Of a stretch of 64,000 nucleotides of DNA, positions 27,101 to 36,072 are shown one piece after another. The stretch spans positions 806,001 through 870,000 of the forward strand of contig NZ_JACHMC010000001.1 of assembly GCF_014204815.1 (NCBI RefSeq). The letters run 5' to 3'. Numbering within the stretch: position 1 is the first letter of the stretch; each line of letters starts with the position of its first letter. A program made the position numbers and the translations under genes. The DNA is from Micrococcus flavus. Its GTDB lineage: Bacteria > Actinomycetota > Actinomycetes > Actinomycetales > Micrococcaceae. The notes beneath the pieces are model-generated. The model had not been told where the DNA came from and searched no databases. It saw nothing but the letters and a program-made list of their open reading frames with translations.

Positions 27101-28039
27101 TCAGAGGTTGGCGTTGTTGGAGTCGATGTCCAGGGTCGGCACGTCGAAGTTGAAGATGCCGGTGTCGAACGCGTTGTACGCCTCGTAGTCCACGAGCTCA
27201 TAGAGGCGGGCACGGGTGAGCATCTGCTCCACCTGGGACTGCTGGGTGCCCTCCTCCTTGATGGCGTCGAGCACGCGCTCGGACGCGCCGAGGGAGGCGC
27301 GCAGCAGGGTGACCGGGTAGATCACCATGGACACGCCGGCGTCGGCCAGCTGGTCCCGGGTGAACAGCTCGGACTTGCCGAACTCGGTCATGTTCGCGAG
27401 CACGGGCACGCCGAGCGGCGCCAGCTCCCGGCACACGGTCTCGAACTCGCCGATGTCCTTGAGGGCCTCGGGGAAGATCGCGTCCGCCCCGGCCTCCACG
27501 AGCGCCTTCATGCGGGCGATCGCGGCGTCGAGGCCCTCCACGGCGCGCAGGTCGGTGCGCGCCATGATCAGGAAGTTCGGGTCCCGGCGGGCGTCCACGG
27601 CGGCGGCGATGCGCTTGACCGCGGTGTCCAGGTCCACCATGTTCTTGCCGTCGAGGTGGCCGCACCGCTTGGGGTTGAACTGGTCCTCGATGTGGCAGCC
27701 TGCCAGGCCGGCGTCCTCGAGCTCCTGCACCGTGCGGGCCACGTTCATCGGCTCGCCGAAGCCGGTGTCGGCGTCGATGATGCAGGGCAGCTCCGTCAGG
27801 CGGGCGATCTGCCCGCCGCGGACGGCCACCTCGGTGAGGGTGGTCAGGCCGACGTCGGGCAGGCCCAGCTCGTTGGCCAGGACGGCCCCCGAGATGTAGA
27901 CCCCGGGGAAGCCCTTCTCCTCGATCAGCTTGGCCGAGAGCGGGGTGAAGGCGCCGGGGAACTGCTGCGCCCCGCCCTTCTTCAGGGTCTCCCGCAGGTC
28001 GATGCGCTTCTGCGCGGCGGTCTTCTTGGCGTACAGCAT
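27101..28039 (-). CDS. prpB: 2-methylisocitrate lyase
   Basis: It splits 2-methylisocitrate into pyruvate and succinate, the last step of the methylcitrate cycle. The 312-residue product has DADTGFGEPMNVARTV for metal binding, and the active-site loop KRCGH carrying the catalytic Cys of the isocitrate lyase/PEP mutase family. FGKSELFTRDQLADAG and the length are typical of PrpB rather than the longer AceA. The ATG shares one base with the prpD stop (TGATG), so it is coupled to prpD. Confidence 0.95.
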   Translation of the reverse strand: MLYAKKTAAQKRIDLRETLKKGGAQQFPGAFTPLSAKLIEEKGFPGVYISGAVLANELGLPDVGLTTLTEVAVRGGQIARLTELPCIIDADTGFGEPMNVARTVQELEDAGLAGCHIEDQFNPKRCGHLDGKNMVDLDTAVKRIAAAVDARRDPNFLIMARTDLRAVEGLDAAIARMKALVEAGADAIFPEALKDIGEFETVCRELAPLGVPVLANMTEFGKSELFTRDQLADAGVSMVIYPVTLLRASLGASERVLDAIKEEGTQQSQVEQMLTRARLYELVDYEAYNAFDTGIFNFDVPTLDIDSNNANL

Positions 28040-29565
28040 CAGAACAGGCCCTTCGGTGCGGCGGCGAGGTCGGCCTCGGAGAGGAAGGCAGGGTCGGCCT
28101 GGACGTTGAGCTGGTCCAGCTCGCCCGGGCCGAGCTCCGCGAGGCGCTGCACGGCGTCCAGGAAGCGGTCCTGCTCCTCGGCGGTGACGATGCCCCCGGC
28201 GAGGGTGCGGAACTTCTGGATGTACTGCTCGCGGGAGAACGGCCGGGCCCCCAGGGGGTGGGCGTCGGCCACCGCGATCTCGTCCGTGATCACGGTGCCG
28301 TCCGTCAGGGTGATCTCCACCGCGCCGCCGAACGCCTTCTCGGTGAGGTCGTTCGAGTGGTAGCGGCGGGTCCACTCCGGGTCCTCCACGGTGGTCACCT
28401 TGTGCCACAGGGCGACCGTGTCCTCGCGGCCCGCGCGCTCGGGGGCGTACGAGTCCACGTGGTGCCACGCGCCGTCCTGGAGGGCCACGGTGAAGATGTA
28501 GGGGATCGAGTGGTCGAGGGTCTCGCGCGAGGCGGTGGGGTCGTACTTCTGCGGGTCGTTGGCGCCCGAGCCGATCACGTAGTGCGTGTGGTGCGAGGTC
28601 TTGATGAGGACCTTCTCCACGTTCTCCGGGTCGGTGGCCTCGGGGTGCTCCGAGTGCAGCTTGCGGGCCAGGTCGATCCAGGCCTGCGCCTGGTACTCCG
28701 CGGAGTGCTCCTTGGTGTAGGTGTCCAGGATGCCGCGCTTGGCCTCGCCCTGCTCCGGCAGCGGCACCACGTAGTGGGCGTCCTTGCCGTCCAGCATCCA
28801 GGCGATCACGCCGTCCTCGCCCTCGTAGATCGGCACGGGGGAGGTCTGGCCGCGCATCGCGCGGTCCGCGGCCTCCACGGCCATCTTGCCGGCGAAGGCC
28901 GGGGCGTGGGCCTTCCACGTGGAGATCTCGCCCTTGCGGGACTGGCGGGTGGCGGTGGTGGTGTGCAGGCCCTGGCCGACGGCCTGGAACACGGTCTCGG
29001 CATCGAGGCCCAGGAGGGTGCCGATGCCGGCCGAGGCGGACGGGCCGATGTGGGCGACGTGGTCGATCTTGTGCTTGTGCAGGCAGATCGACTTCACGAG
29101 GTCCACCTGGATCTCGTAGCCGGTGGCGATGCCGCGGATGAGGTTGCGGCCGGAGCGGCCGGTGTGCTGGGCGACGGCGAGGATCGGCGGGATGTTGTCA
29201 CCCGGGTGGGAGTACTCCTCAGCCAGGAACGTGTCGTGGTAGTCGAGCTCGCGCACGGCCACGCCGTTGGCCCACGCGGCCCACTCGGGGGAGACCTTGT
29301 GGTCCACGCCGAAGACGGTGGCGCCGGCGCCGCCGGTGGACACCGGGTGGGACAGCGCCTGGGCGCGGGCGGCCACGATCGGCCCGCGCTTCAGGGAGGC
29401 CACGGCCACGGAGGCGTTGTCGATGATGCGGTTGACGATCATCTCCTCGACCTCGGGGAGGACCTCCACCGGGTCGACGGCGACCTCGGCGATCTTCCAG
29501 GCGAGCTGGTCCTCGCGGGCCAGGTTGTCGGCGGAGGGGTGGACGCGGACGTCGTGGTTCTTCAC
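28039..29565 (-). CDS. prpD: 2-methylcitrate dehydratase
   Basis: It dehydrates 2-methylcitrate to 2-methyl-cis-aconitate. The 508-residue product belongs to the MmgE/PrpD family, recognisable by [50 protein letters not shown] and [20 protein letters not shown]. The start is GTG at 29565, overlapping the regulator's stop (GTGA). It is the first enzyme gene of the operon gntR-prpD-prpB-prpC. Unlike aconitase-type AcnD enzymes, it needs no iron-sulfur cluster. Confidence 0.95.
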   Translation of the reverse strand: MKNHDVRVHPSADNLAREDQLAWKIAEVAVDPVEVLPEVEEMIVNRIIDNASVAVASLKRGPIVAARAQALSHPVSTGGAGATVFGVDHKVSPEWAAWANGVAVRELDYHDTFLAEEYSHPGDNIPPILAVAQHTGRSGRNLIRGIATGYEIQVDLVKSICLHKHKIDHVAHIGPSASAGIGTLLGLDAETVFQAVGQGLHTTTATRQSRKGEISTWKAHAPAFAGKMAVEAADRAMRGQTSPVPIYEGEDGVIAWMLDGKDAHYVVPLPEQGEAKRGILDTYTKEHSAEYQAQAWIDLARKLHSEHPEATDPENVEKVLIKTSHHTHYVIGSGANDPQKYDPTASRETLDHSIPYIFTVALQDGAWHHVDSYAPERAGREDTVALWHKVTTVEDPEWTRRYHSNDLTEKAFGGAVEITLTDGTVITDEIAVADAHPLGARPFSREQYIQKFRTLAGGIVTAEEQDRFLDAVQRLAELGPGELDQLNVQADPAFLSEADLAAAPKGLF

Positions 29566-30251
29566 GGGCGGTCTCCTTCGGTGGTGGTGAGCAGGGCGGT
29601 GGGGTCCTCGGCCCGGCCGTGCCGGGTGAGGTGGCTGAAGGCGTGGTGCAGGTGCACCCGCGTGGTGGCGTCGGCCAGGTCGGCCGCGCCCGAGGCCACG
29701 GCGGCGGCGATGTCGGCGTGCTCAGCCGCGGAGACGGCCAGGCGCCCCGGGTCGTGCGCGGCGAGCCGGCGCAGGCGGGCCAGGTGCAGTCGCAGCGTGC
29801 GCAGCGTGGAGACCAGGTAGGGGTTCTCGGCGGCCTCGTCCAGACCGGCGTCGAGCGCCGTGGTGAGGCGGTAGTAGTCGCGGGGGTCGCCGCCCGCCTC
29901 GAGGTGACCGACCGCCACGGTGAACCGGCCCGCCAGATCGGCCATGACGGCCGCCTGCTCGGCGGTGGCGCGCTGGGCGGCGCGGCGGGCCAGCAGCGAC
30001 TCGAGTGCGATGCGCAGGTCGAAGAGGTGCTCGGCCTGCTCGAGCGACAGGTCCGAGACCACGACCCCCCGCCCGGGCGCCTGCTCGGCGAGGCCGTCCG
30101 AGACGAGGCGGGACAGGGCCTCGCGCACGGGCGTGCGCGAGATGCCGAGGCGTTCGGCGAGCTCGACCTCGCCGAGCACGGCTCCCGGGGGCAGGTCCCA
30201 CTCGAGGATCTCCCCGCGCAGCACCTCGTAGGCGCGTTCACTGGCTCGCAT
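29562..30251 (-). CDS. GntR-family (FCD) regulator of the prp genes
   Basis: A 229-residue transcription factor. The N-terminal winged helix (about 1-70) reads [40 protein letters not shown] and then the wing [12 protein letters not shown]. The C-terminal FCD ligand domain (about 75-215) is helical; [10 protein letters not shown] near the end holds candidate metal or acid-binding His residues. It is the first gene of the prp operon and is divergent from prpE. Two copies of TGTATACATG in inverted orientation lie in the gap, one over its own -10, so autoregulation and control of both units is likely. The inducer, perhaps a methylcitrate-cycle acid, is unknown. Confidence 0.85.
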   Translation of the reverse strand: MRASERAYEVLRGEILEWDLPPGAVLGEVELAERLGISRTPVREALSRLVSDGLAEQAPGRGVVVSDLSLEQAEHLFDLRIALESLLARRAAQRATAEQAAVMADLAGRFTVAVGHLEAGGDPRDYYRLTTALDAGLDEAAENPYLVSTLRTLRLHLARLRRLAAHDPGRLAVSAAEHADIAAAVASGAADLADATTRVHLHHAFSHLTRHGRAEDPTALLTTTEGDRP

Positions 30252-30257
30252 GCCCTT

Positions 30258-30263
30258 ACTGTA
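30258..30263 (-). promoter_or_regulatory. -10 of the gntR-prpDBC operon, leaderless
   Basis: On the minus strand TACAGT is followed by exactly six bases and the regulator's ATG at 30251. TTTCCC 17 bases upstream may serve as the -35. The hexamer overlaps operator site 1. Confidence 0.6.
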
Positions 30264-30269
30264 TACATG
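30260..30269. promoter_or_regulatory. putative GntR operator, site 1
   Basis: TGTATACATG contains the palindrome TGTATACA and overlaps the -10 of the prp operon. Its reverse complement recurs at 30321-30330. Confidence 0.6.
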
Positions 30270-30320
30270 TCACGGGGAAAGGGAAAGGATTTTGCGTCAC
30301 GTCCGCGACAGGTCGGACGT

Positions 30321-30330
30321 CATGTATACA
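30321..30330. promoter_or_regulatory. putative GntR operator, site 2
   Basis: CATGTATACA is the exact reverse complement of site 1. It ends six bases before the prpE -35 (TTGCCT, 30337-30342). The sites are 51 bases apart edge to edge. Confidence 0.6.
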
Positions 30331-30336
30331 CATCTC

Positions 30337-30365
30337 TTGCCTTCTGTGATGCAGGACACTAGGTT
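30337..30365 (+). promoter_or_regulatory. prpE promoter, leaderless
   Basis: TTGCCT (30337-30342) and TAGGTT (30360-30365) are 17 bases apart; the -10 ends six bases before the prpE ATG at 30372. Confidence 0.65.
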
Positions 30366-30371
30366 CACCCC

Positions 30372-32318
30372 ATGGCCACTCATGACGCCCCCACCTCCTC
30401 CGGCCCCTACTCCGACGCCCACGCCCGCTCCCTGACGGACCGCGAGGGCTTCTGGCTCGACGCCGCCCGGGCGATCGACTGGACCGTCGCACCGACCCGC
30501 GCGCTGGACGACACGGACGCCCCCCTCTACCGCTGGTTCCCCGACGGCGTGCTCAACACCGCGCACAACTGCCTCGACCGCCACGTCGAGGCCGGACGCG
30601 GGGACGCGCCCGCCCTCGTGCACGACTCCGCCATGACCGGCGAGGTCACCCGCTTCACCTACGCGCAGCTGCGGGACGAGGTGGCCGCCCTCGCCGGCGC
30701 GCTGGCCGCCCGCGGCGTGGGCAAGGGGGACCGGGTGCTGGTCTACCTGCCGATGATCCCGCAGGCCCCGATCGCGATGCTCGCCTGCGCCCGCCTGGGC
30801 GCCGTGCACTCCGTGGTCTTCGGCGGCTTCGCCCCCCGCGAGCTGGCCGCGCGGATCGACGACGCGACCCCCGACGTCGTGCTGACCTGCACCGGCGGCA
30901 TCGAGCCCAAGCGCCGCGTCGAGTACCTGCCCGCCGTGGCCGAGGCCCTCGAGACCGCCTCCCACCCGGTGCGCACCGTGCTGGTGCATGCGCGCGAGGG
31001 CTTCGAGACCGCGCTCGCGGACGTGTCCGCTCGCGGCGGCGCCGCGTGGGAGGACTGGGACGCCGCCGTCGCCGACGCCGAGCCGGCCGCGTGCGTGGAC
31101 GTCGCCGCCACCGACCCGCTGTACGTGCTCTACACCTCGGGGACCACCGGCAAGCCCAAGGGCGTGGTCCGGGACAACGGCGGGCACGCCGTGGCCCTGC
31201 GCTGGACCATGGAGAACATCTACGACGTCGGCCCCGGCCAGGCCATGTGCACCGCCTCGGACGTGGGCTGGGTGGTGGGCCACTCCTACATCGTCTACGG
31301 CCCGCTCCTGGCCGGCGCCACCACCGTGATGTACGAGGGCAAGCCGGTCGGGACCCCGGACGCCGGCGCCTTCTGGCGCCTCGTGGAGGACCACGGGGTG
31401 CGCTCCTTCTTCACCGCCCCCACCGCGCTGCGCGCGATCCGCAAGGCCGACCCCGAGGGCGAGCTGCTCAGGGCCCACGACCTCTCCTCCCTGAAGCACT
31501 TCTTCGCCGCCGGCGAGCGGCTGGACCCCGAGACCCAGCGGTGGATCGAGGGGCTGCTGGAGATGCCCGTGATCGACCACTGGTGGCAGACCGAGACGGG
31601 CTGGGCGATCGCCGCCAACCCGGTGGGCCTGCAGGAGCTGCCGGTCAAGATCGGCTCCGCCTCGGTGCCCAGCCCGGGCTTCGACCTCGTGGTCCTGGAC
31701 GGGCTCGGCGAGGAGGTGCCGGCGGGCACCGAGGGCAACATCGCCGTCCGCCTGCCCCTGCCCCCCGGCACCCTGCCCACCCTGTGGGGCGCCGACCAGC
31801 GGTACGTGGACTCCTACCTCTCGGCCTTCCCGGGCCACTACGCCACGGGGGACTCGGGCGTGGTGGACGAGGACGGGTACGTGTTCGTCCTCGGCCGCAC
31901 CGACGACGTCATCAACGTCTCGGGCCACCGGCTCTCCACCGGCGTGCTCGAGGCGGCCCTGGCCGCCCACCCGGCCGTGGCCGAGTGCGCCGTCATCGGC
32001 GTCGCGGACCAGCTCAAGGGCCAGCGCCCCTCCGGGTACGTGGTGCTCACGTCGGGCGTCGAGGTGCCCGAGCCCGGCTCGGACGCGGAGACGGAGCTGC
32101 TCGACGCGCTGCGCCAGGCGGTCCGCCGCGAGGTGGGACCGGTGGCGGACTTCCGCGACGTCACCGTGGTGGACGCGTTGCCCAAGACCCGCTCCGGCAA
32201 GATCCTGCGCAAGACCATGCGCCAGATGGCCGACGGCGAGGACTACACGGTGCCCTCCACCATCGAGGACGCCTCGGTCCTGGAGCAGCTGCAGCCGCTG
32301 CTGCGGCCCGGCCGCTGA
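30372..32318 (+). CDS. prpE: propionyl-CoA synthetase (acetyl-CoA synthetase family)
   Basis: A 648-residue acyl-CoA synthetase that activates propionate to propionyl-CoA through an acyl-adenylate. The P-loop YTSGTTGKPKGVV lies near residue 255; DVGWVVGHSYIVYGPLLAGAT, HWWQTETGW and the C-terminal hinge GRTDDVINVSGHRLST follow, and the Lys that can be acetylated is in TRSGKILRKTMR. GVVRDNGGHAVAL matches PrpE more than AcsA, and divergence from the prp operon supports this. Acetate may also be a substrate. The transcript appears leaderless. Confidence 0.9.
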   Translation: MATHDAPTSSGPYSDAHARSLTDREGFWLDAARAIDWTVAPTRALDDTDAPLYRWFPDGVLNTAHNCLDRHVEAGRGDAPALVHDSAMTGEVTRFTYAQLRDEVAALAGALAARGVGKGDRVLVYLPMIPQAPIAMLACARLGAVHSVVFGGFAPRELAARIDDATPDVVLTCTGGIEPKRRVEYLPAVAEALETASHPVRTVLVHAREGFETALADVSARGGAAWEDWDAAVADAEPAACVDVAATDPLYVLYTSGTTGKPKGVVRDNGGHAVALRWTMENIYDVGPGQAMCTASDVGWVVGHSYIVYGPLLAGATTVMYEGKPVGTPDAGAFWRLVEDHGVRSFFTAPTALRAIRKADPEGELLRAHDLSSLKHFFAAGERLDPETQRWIEGLLEMPVIDHWWQTETGWAIAANPVGLQELPVKIGSASVPSPGFDLVVLDGLGEEVPAGTEGNIAVRLPLPPGTLPTLWGADQRYVDSYLSAFPGHYATGDSGVVDEDGYVFVLGRTDDVINVSGHRLSTGVLEAALAAHPAVAECAVIGVADQLKGQRPSGYVVLTSGVEVPEPGSDAETELLDALRQAVRREVGPVADFRDVTVVDALPKTRSGKILRKTMRQMADGEDYTVPSTIEDASVLEQLQPLLRPGR

Positions 32319-32332
32319 CGCGCGTCGGGGGT

Positions 32333-32367
32333 GCGGGGGCCGCCCGTCAGCGGCGAGCGGCCCCCGC
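32333..32367. terminator. bidirectional terminator between prpE and the response regulator
   Basis: An 11-bp perfect stem (32333-32343 and 32357-32367) encloses a 13-base loop. The loop contains the response regulator's stop codon, so the hairpin serves both convergent genes. Confidence 0.65.
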
Positions 32368-33039
32368 CCTCCACACGTACTCCTGCTCCGGCCGGCCTCG
32401 GCCGCCGTGGCGCGCCCGGCGGTCCACGCGGCCGATGGCCACGAGGTGCTCGAGGTACCGGCGCGCGGTGACCCGGGACATCCCGAGCCGCTCGCCGACC
32501 TCGCTCGCACTGAGCCCGGCGTCGGCGGCGCGCACGGCGTCCACCACGGTGCGCAGGGTGCCGTCCGTGAGGCCCTTGGGCAGCTCCTCCGCCCCGCGGT
32601 GCCGGCCCACGCGGAACACGTCGTCGATCTGGTCCTGTCCGCCCAGGCGGCCGTCCCCCGCCAGGAGCGCGTCGGCGGAGCGGAACCCGGTGAGTCGCGC
32701 GGCGAGCTCGTCGAAGCCGAACGGCTTGACGAGGTACTGCACCACCCCGAGCGCGAGCGCGCGGCGCACCACCGGCAGCTCGGTCGCCGCGGTCAGGGCG
32801 AGCACGCCGCCCTCGAACCCGGCCGCCCGCAGCTGCCCCAGCAGGTCCAGGCCGTGGCCGTCGGGCAGGTTCATGTCCAGGAGCACGACGTCGAAGGGGA
32901 AGCGCCCGTCCCGCCGCAGGGCCGCGGCCACGAGGCGACGGGCCTCGTCCACGGACGCGGCGCGGCCGGCCGGGGAGAATCCGGGCAGGCGGGAGACGTG
33001 GTCGGCGTAGAGGGCGGCGGTGACGTCCTCGTCCTCCAC
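32347..33039 (-). CDS. CitB/DctR-type response regulator lacking its normal start
   Basis: The receiver has the acidic pair in VEDED, the phospho-acceptor Asp in VVLLDMNLPDG, Thr in ALTAATE and Lys in YLVKPF. A C-terminal helix-turn-helix (LSASEVGERLGMSRVTARRYLEHL) follows. Homology begins upstream at RAYRVLIVEDED (from 33060), but no ATG, GTG or TTG is found there in frame. The first usable start is GTG at 33039, two bases after the sensor's stop, which removes strand beta-1. Reinitiation from the sensor gene is possible; a deletion that took the original start is the simplest explanation. It may be a decaying gene. Confidence 0.7.
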   Translation of the reverse strand: MEDEDVTAALYADHVSRLPGFSPAGRAASVDEARRLVAAALRRDGRFPFDVVLLDMNLPDGHGLDLLGQLRAAGFEGGVLALTAATELPVVRRALALGVVQYLVKPFGFDELAARLTGFRSADALLAGDGRLGGQDQIDDVFRVGRHRGAEELPKGLTDGTLRTVVDAVRAADAGLSASEVGERLGMSRVTARRYLEHLVAIGRVDRRARHGGRGRPEQEYVWRAGAARR

Positions 33040-33041
33040 GA

Positions 33042-34331
33042 TCAGGACGCGGTAGGCGCGGGCAGGGGCGAGGGGGCGTCGAGGCGGACCGCATGGTCGA
33101 GGGCCACGCCCCGCTCGGCAGCCTGGGCCTGCTTGGCCTCGAGGAGGGCGGTGACGACGTCGACCGCGTCCTCGTCCGGGCGGCGGTGCCGGGTCAGGAC
33201 GCCCCGGGCGGCCTCGAGGCGGCCGGCGTCGACGAGGGCCAGGGCCGTGTGCAGCTGGTTGGCGTGCTCGTGGGTCTGGGCGCGCAGCGCCGCGGTCAGG
33301 GTGTGCGAGAGGGCCAGGTCGTCGCTCAGGCGCTGCAGGTCGGTGCGGTCGTGGAGCACGACCACCCGGGTGCCGACCGGCGCGGGGGCCACGCCCTCCC
33401 GGGCCGCCACCGCGAGCGCCCCGCCGCGCCGGGGGGCGCGCCGCTCGATCCGGCGCTGCTGGACCACCGCGAGCCGGCCGTCCAGCTCCACCGTGAACTC
33501 GCCCCGGGGATGCCGGTCCAGGGCGTCCGCGAGGGCGGCGGGCAGGTGGACGGCCTCCGTCGAGGAGCCCGCCTCCCCCCGTGGGGGCATCCCGAGGAGC
33601 CGGTCGGCGGCGGCGTCGTGCTGTCGCACCCGTCCGTCGGGGGAGAGGACCAGCACGCCCGCGCCCATCGAGTCCATGGCGGCCTCGGAGAGGAGGAAGG
33701 CCTCGGCGAGGTCCTCGGGGCCGCGGCCCAGGGTGACGCGGTGCAGGTAGCGGCCCACGGCGTAGGCGACGACGGCGCCGACCGCGGCGGTCAGCGCGAA
33801 GGTCAGCGCCAGGCGCGGCAGCTGGGCGGCGGCGACGATGTCCAGCTCGGAGACCTGCACGCCCATGGTGAGCACCCCGGCCACGGTGCCGGTGGCGGGG
33901 TCGCGCACGGGCACCACGGCACGGACGGACCGACCGGCGGCGCCCGTCGTCGAGACCTCGGTCCACGATCCCCCGGCCACCGCCCGGTCGACGGGCAGGG
34001 GATAGGGGACGCCGACCTGCTCCGGATGCCAGCTGGCGACCCGCATCCCGGTGGGGTCCATCACGGTCATCCAGGACACCCGCGCCTGGCCCATGATCTC
34101 GGGGATGCGCCGCTGCAGATCTCGCGCCGCGGCGGGCGAGACGGCCGCCCGCTGCACCTGGTCCTCCTGCGCCACGGGGGAGGCAACCCCCAGCACGTGC
34201 CGCTTCTCGACGTCGAGGGCGGTCTGCCGTGCCTGGAGGTAGGCGGCCCAGCCGGACAGGAGGGCGATCGCGGAGAGGAGCAGCAGGAGCGTGGCGGCGG
34301 TGCGGCGGGCGATCGACCACGGGTGGCGCAT
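33042..34331 (-). CDS. DcuS/CitA-like sensor kinase without an ATPase domain (truncated)
   Basis: A 429-residue membrane sensor. TM1 is about residues 11-33, an extracytoplasmic sensor of about 140 residues follows, TM2 is about 172-194, then a PAS domain (205-330) and a SPOB-type dimerisation helix pair (331-405) with the phospho-acceptor His in THEHANQLH (H354). The frame ends at SPLPAPTAS with no N, G1 or G2 box, so the roughly 110-130 residue HATPase domain is absent. Normal family members are about 540 residues. ATG at 34331 follows GGAAGGAG. It lies divergent to a C4-dicarboxylate transporter, its likely former target. Confidence 0.8.
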   Translation of the reverse strand: MRHPWSIARRTAATLLLLLSAIALLSGWAAYLQARQTALDVEKRHVLGVASPVAQEDQVQRAAVSPAAARDLQRRIPEIMGQARVSWMTVMDPTGMRVASWHPEQVGVPYPLPVDRAVAGGSWTEVSTTGAAGRSVRAVVPVRDPATGTVAGVLTMGVQVSELDIVAAAQLPRLALTFALTAAVGAVVAYAVGRYLHRVTLGRGPEDLAEAFLLSEAAMDSMGAGVLVLSPDGRVRQHDAAADRLLGMPPRGEAGSSTEAVHLPAALADALDRHPRGEFTVELDGRLAVVQQRRIERRAPRRGGALAVAAREGVAPAPVGTRVVVLHDRTDLQRLSDDLALSHTLTAALRAQTHEHANQLHTALALVDAGRLEAARGVLTRHRRPDEDAVDVVTALLEAKQAQAAERGVALDHAVRLDAPSPLPAPTAS

Positions 34332-34520
34332 CGGCGGGGCTCCTTCCGGTCCGGAGAGGGGGTGAGGGGTGGTGGGGGAGAGGCCCCTCGATCGTGCCCC
34401 GGATCCGTGTCCGTGACCACGATGAACGCAAGGGTGACGTGCGCTACGGACGGCGGGAGAGTGGGCGCATCGCTGCCGTCCGTGGTGGCGTGCCCCCGTA
34501 CCCATGAGAAGGAGCGTGCG
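34332..34520. other. divergent intergenic region, sensor kinase / dctA
   Basis: This 189-base gap must hold promoters for both genes. I see ribosome-binding sites at each end (GGAAGGAG on the minus strand, GAAGGAG on the plus strand) but no convincing -35/-10 pair. Confidence 0.5.
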
Positions 34521-35945
34521 ATGGCGCACCCCGTCCCCGCGGACACCGCGACCCCGCCCGTGCGGCACACGAAGGACCGCACCCACTGGCTGTACATCAT
34601 GGTCATCGCCTCGGTGATCCTCGGCGCGGCCGTCGGCCTGCTGTTCCCCGAGTTCGGCAAGTCCCTGAAGCCGCTCGGCGACGGCTTCGTCTCCCTGATC
34701 AAGATGATGATCGGCCCCGTCATCTTCTGCACGATCGTGCTGGGCATCGGCTCGATCGCCAAGGCCGCCACGGTCGGCAAGGTCGGCGGCATGGCCCTGC
34801 TGTACTTCCTCGCCATGTCCACGTTCGCCCTGGCGATCGGCCTCGTGGTGGGCAACCTCGTGCACCCGGGCGACGGCCTCAAGCTCACCCCGTACGACCC
34901 GAACAAGCCCAAGGCCGAGCTGAACTCGACCGTCCAGTTCCTGCTGGACATCATCCCGGGCTCCATGCCCGTGCTCCCGACCCTGTTCGTCGCCCTGCTG
35001 GTGGGCTTCGCCCTGCAGCAGATGGGTCCGGCCGGCGCTCCGCTGCTGCGCGGCCTCACGCTCGTCCAGGGCGTCGTCTTCCGCATCCTCATGATGATCA
35101 TGTGGATCGCCCCGCTGGGCGCGTTCGGCGCGATCGCCGCCGTGGTGGGCTCCACCGGCTGGTCCGCGATCGGCGCCATGCTGCTGCTGATGGGCGCCTT
35201 CTACGCCACCTGCATCCTGTTCATCGTGCTGGTGCTCGGCACCCTGCTCAAGGTGGTCACCGGCCTGAGCGTCTTCTCCCTCATGAAGTACCTGGGCCGC
35301 GAGTACCTGCTGATCTTCGCCACCAGCTCCTCCGAGTCCGCCCTGCCCCGCCTGATCGCCAAGATGGAGCACGCCGGCGTGGACAAGTCCGTGGTGGGCG
35401 TGACCGTCCCCACCGGCTACTCCTTCAACCTGGACGGCACCGCCATCTACCTGACCATGGCCGCGCTGTTCGTCTCCAACGCCATGGGCATGGAGATGAA
35501 CCTCGGCGAGCAGGTCGGCCTGCTGCTGTTCATGATCATCGCCTCCAAGGGCGCCGCCGGCGTCACCGGCGCCGGCCTGGCCACCCTGGCCGCGGGCCTG
35601 CAGGCGCACCGCCCCGAGCTGCTGGGCGGCATGGGCGTGATCGTGGGCATCGACAAGTTCATGTCCGAGGCCCGCGCCCTGACCAACTTCACCGGCAACG
35701 CGGTGGCCACCCTCCTGATCGGCAAGTGGGTCGGCGAGCTCGACGGCGCCCGCGCCCGCGAGGTCCTCTCCGGCCGCCTGAAGTTCGACGAGGCCATGGT
35801 GGTCGGCCACGGCGGGGAGGAGTTCGACTCCCACGCCTCCCCGACCGCGGCCGAGCAGGCGTTCGAGGGCCACCCCGGCTCGAGCCTGAACGTCAGCATG
35901 GCCGCCGACGGCCGCACCGAGGACAGCCGTCCCGTGGGGCGCTGA
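34521..35945 (+). CDS. dctA: C4-dicarboxylate:cation symporter (DctA type)
   Basis: A 474-residue inner-membrane transporter of the DAACS (SLC1) family, with about eight transmembrane helices plus re-entrant hairpins. Hairpin HP1 contains ATSSSESALP, TM7 has GYSFNLDGTAIY and HP2 has SKGAAGVTGAG; the late motif NFTGNAVATLLIG is also standard. The family takes up succinate, fumarate and malate, or glutamate; the length and neighbouring DcuS-like sensor favour C4-dicarboxylates. ATG at 34521 follows GAAGGAG. The hydrophilic C-terminal tail of about 50 residues is normal for DctA. Confidence 0.88.
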   Translation: MAHPVPADTATPPVRHTKDRTHWLYIMVIASVILGAAVGLLFPEFGKSLKPLGDGFVSLIKMMIGPVIFCTIVLGIGSIAKAATVGKVGGMALLYFLAMSTFALAIGLVVGNLVHPGDGLKLTPYDPNKPKAELNSTVQFLLDIIPGSMPVLPTLFVALLVGFALQQMGPAGAPLLRGLTLVQGVVFRILMMIMWIAPLGAFGAIAAVVGSTGWSAIGAMLLLMGAFYATCILFIVLVLGTLLKVVTGLSVFSLMKYLGREYLLIFATSSSESALPRLIAKMEHAGVDKSVVGVTVPTGYSFNLDGTAIYLTMAALFVSNAMGMEMNLGEQVGLLLFMIIASKGAAGVTGAGLATLAAGLQAHRPELLGGMGVIVGIDKFMSEARALTNFTGNAVATLLIGKWVGELDGARAREVLSGRLKFDEAMVVGHGGEEFDSHASPTAAEQAFEGHPGSSLNVSMAADGRTEDSRPVGR

Positions 35946-35977
35946 CCCCGGACCGCACCGCGACTGCGCGTCGCACC

Positions 35978-36024
35978 CCGGCCGGGGCCGGGACGGAACG
36001 CCCTTCCGTCCCGGCCCCGGCCGG
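35978..36024 (+). terminator. terminator after dctA
   Basis: A perfect 21-bp stem (35978-35998 and 36004-36024) with a 5-base loop begins 33 bases after the dctA stop, the longest perfect hairpin in the window. Confidence 0.85.
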
Positions 36025-36066
36025 CGTCGTGCGGCACCCCTCCGCCGTCGGATGGCGCCCAGGTAC

Positions 36067-36072
36067 TAGGGT
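36067..36072 (+). promoter_or_regulatory. -10 upstream of parA
   Basis: TAGGGT within TACTAGGGT lies about 100 bases before the parA GTG, just beyond the dctA terminator. Confidence 0.55.

Noticed and set aside
34380-34520. dctA promoter
   Set aside because: TACGGA near 34442 resembles a -10 but lacks the final T and a -35, so no feature was called.
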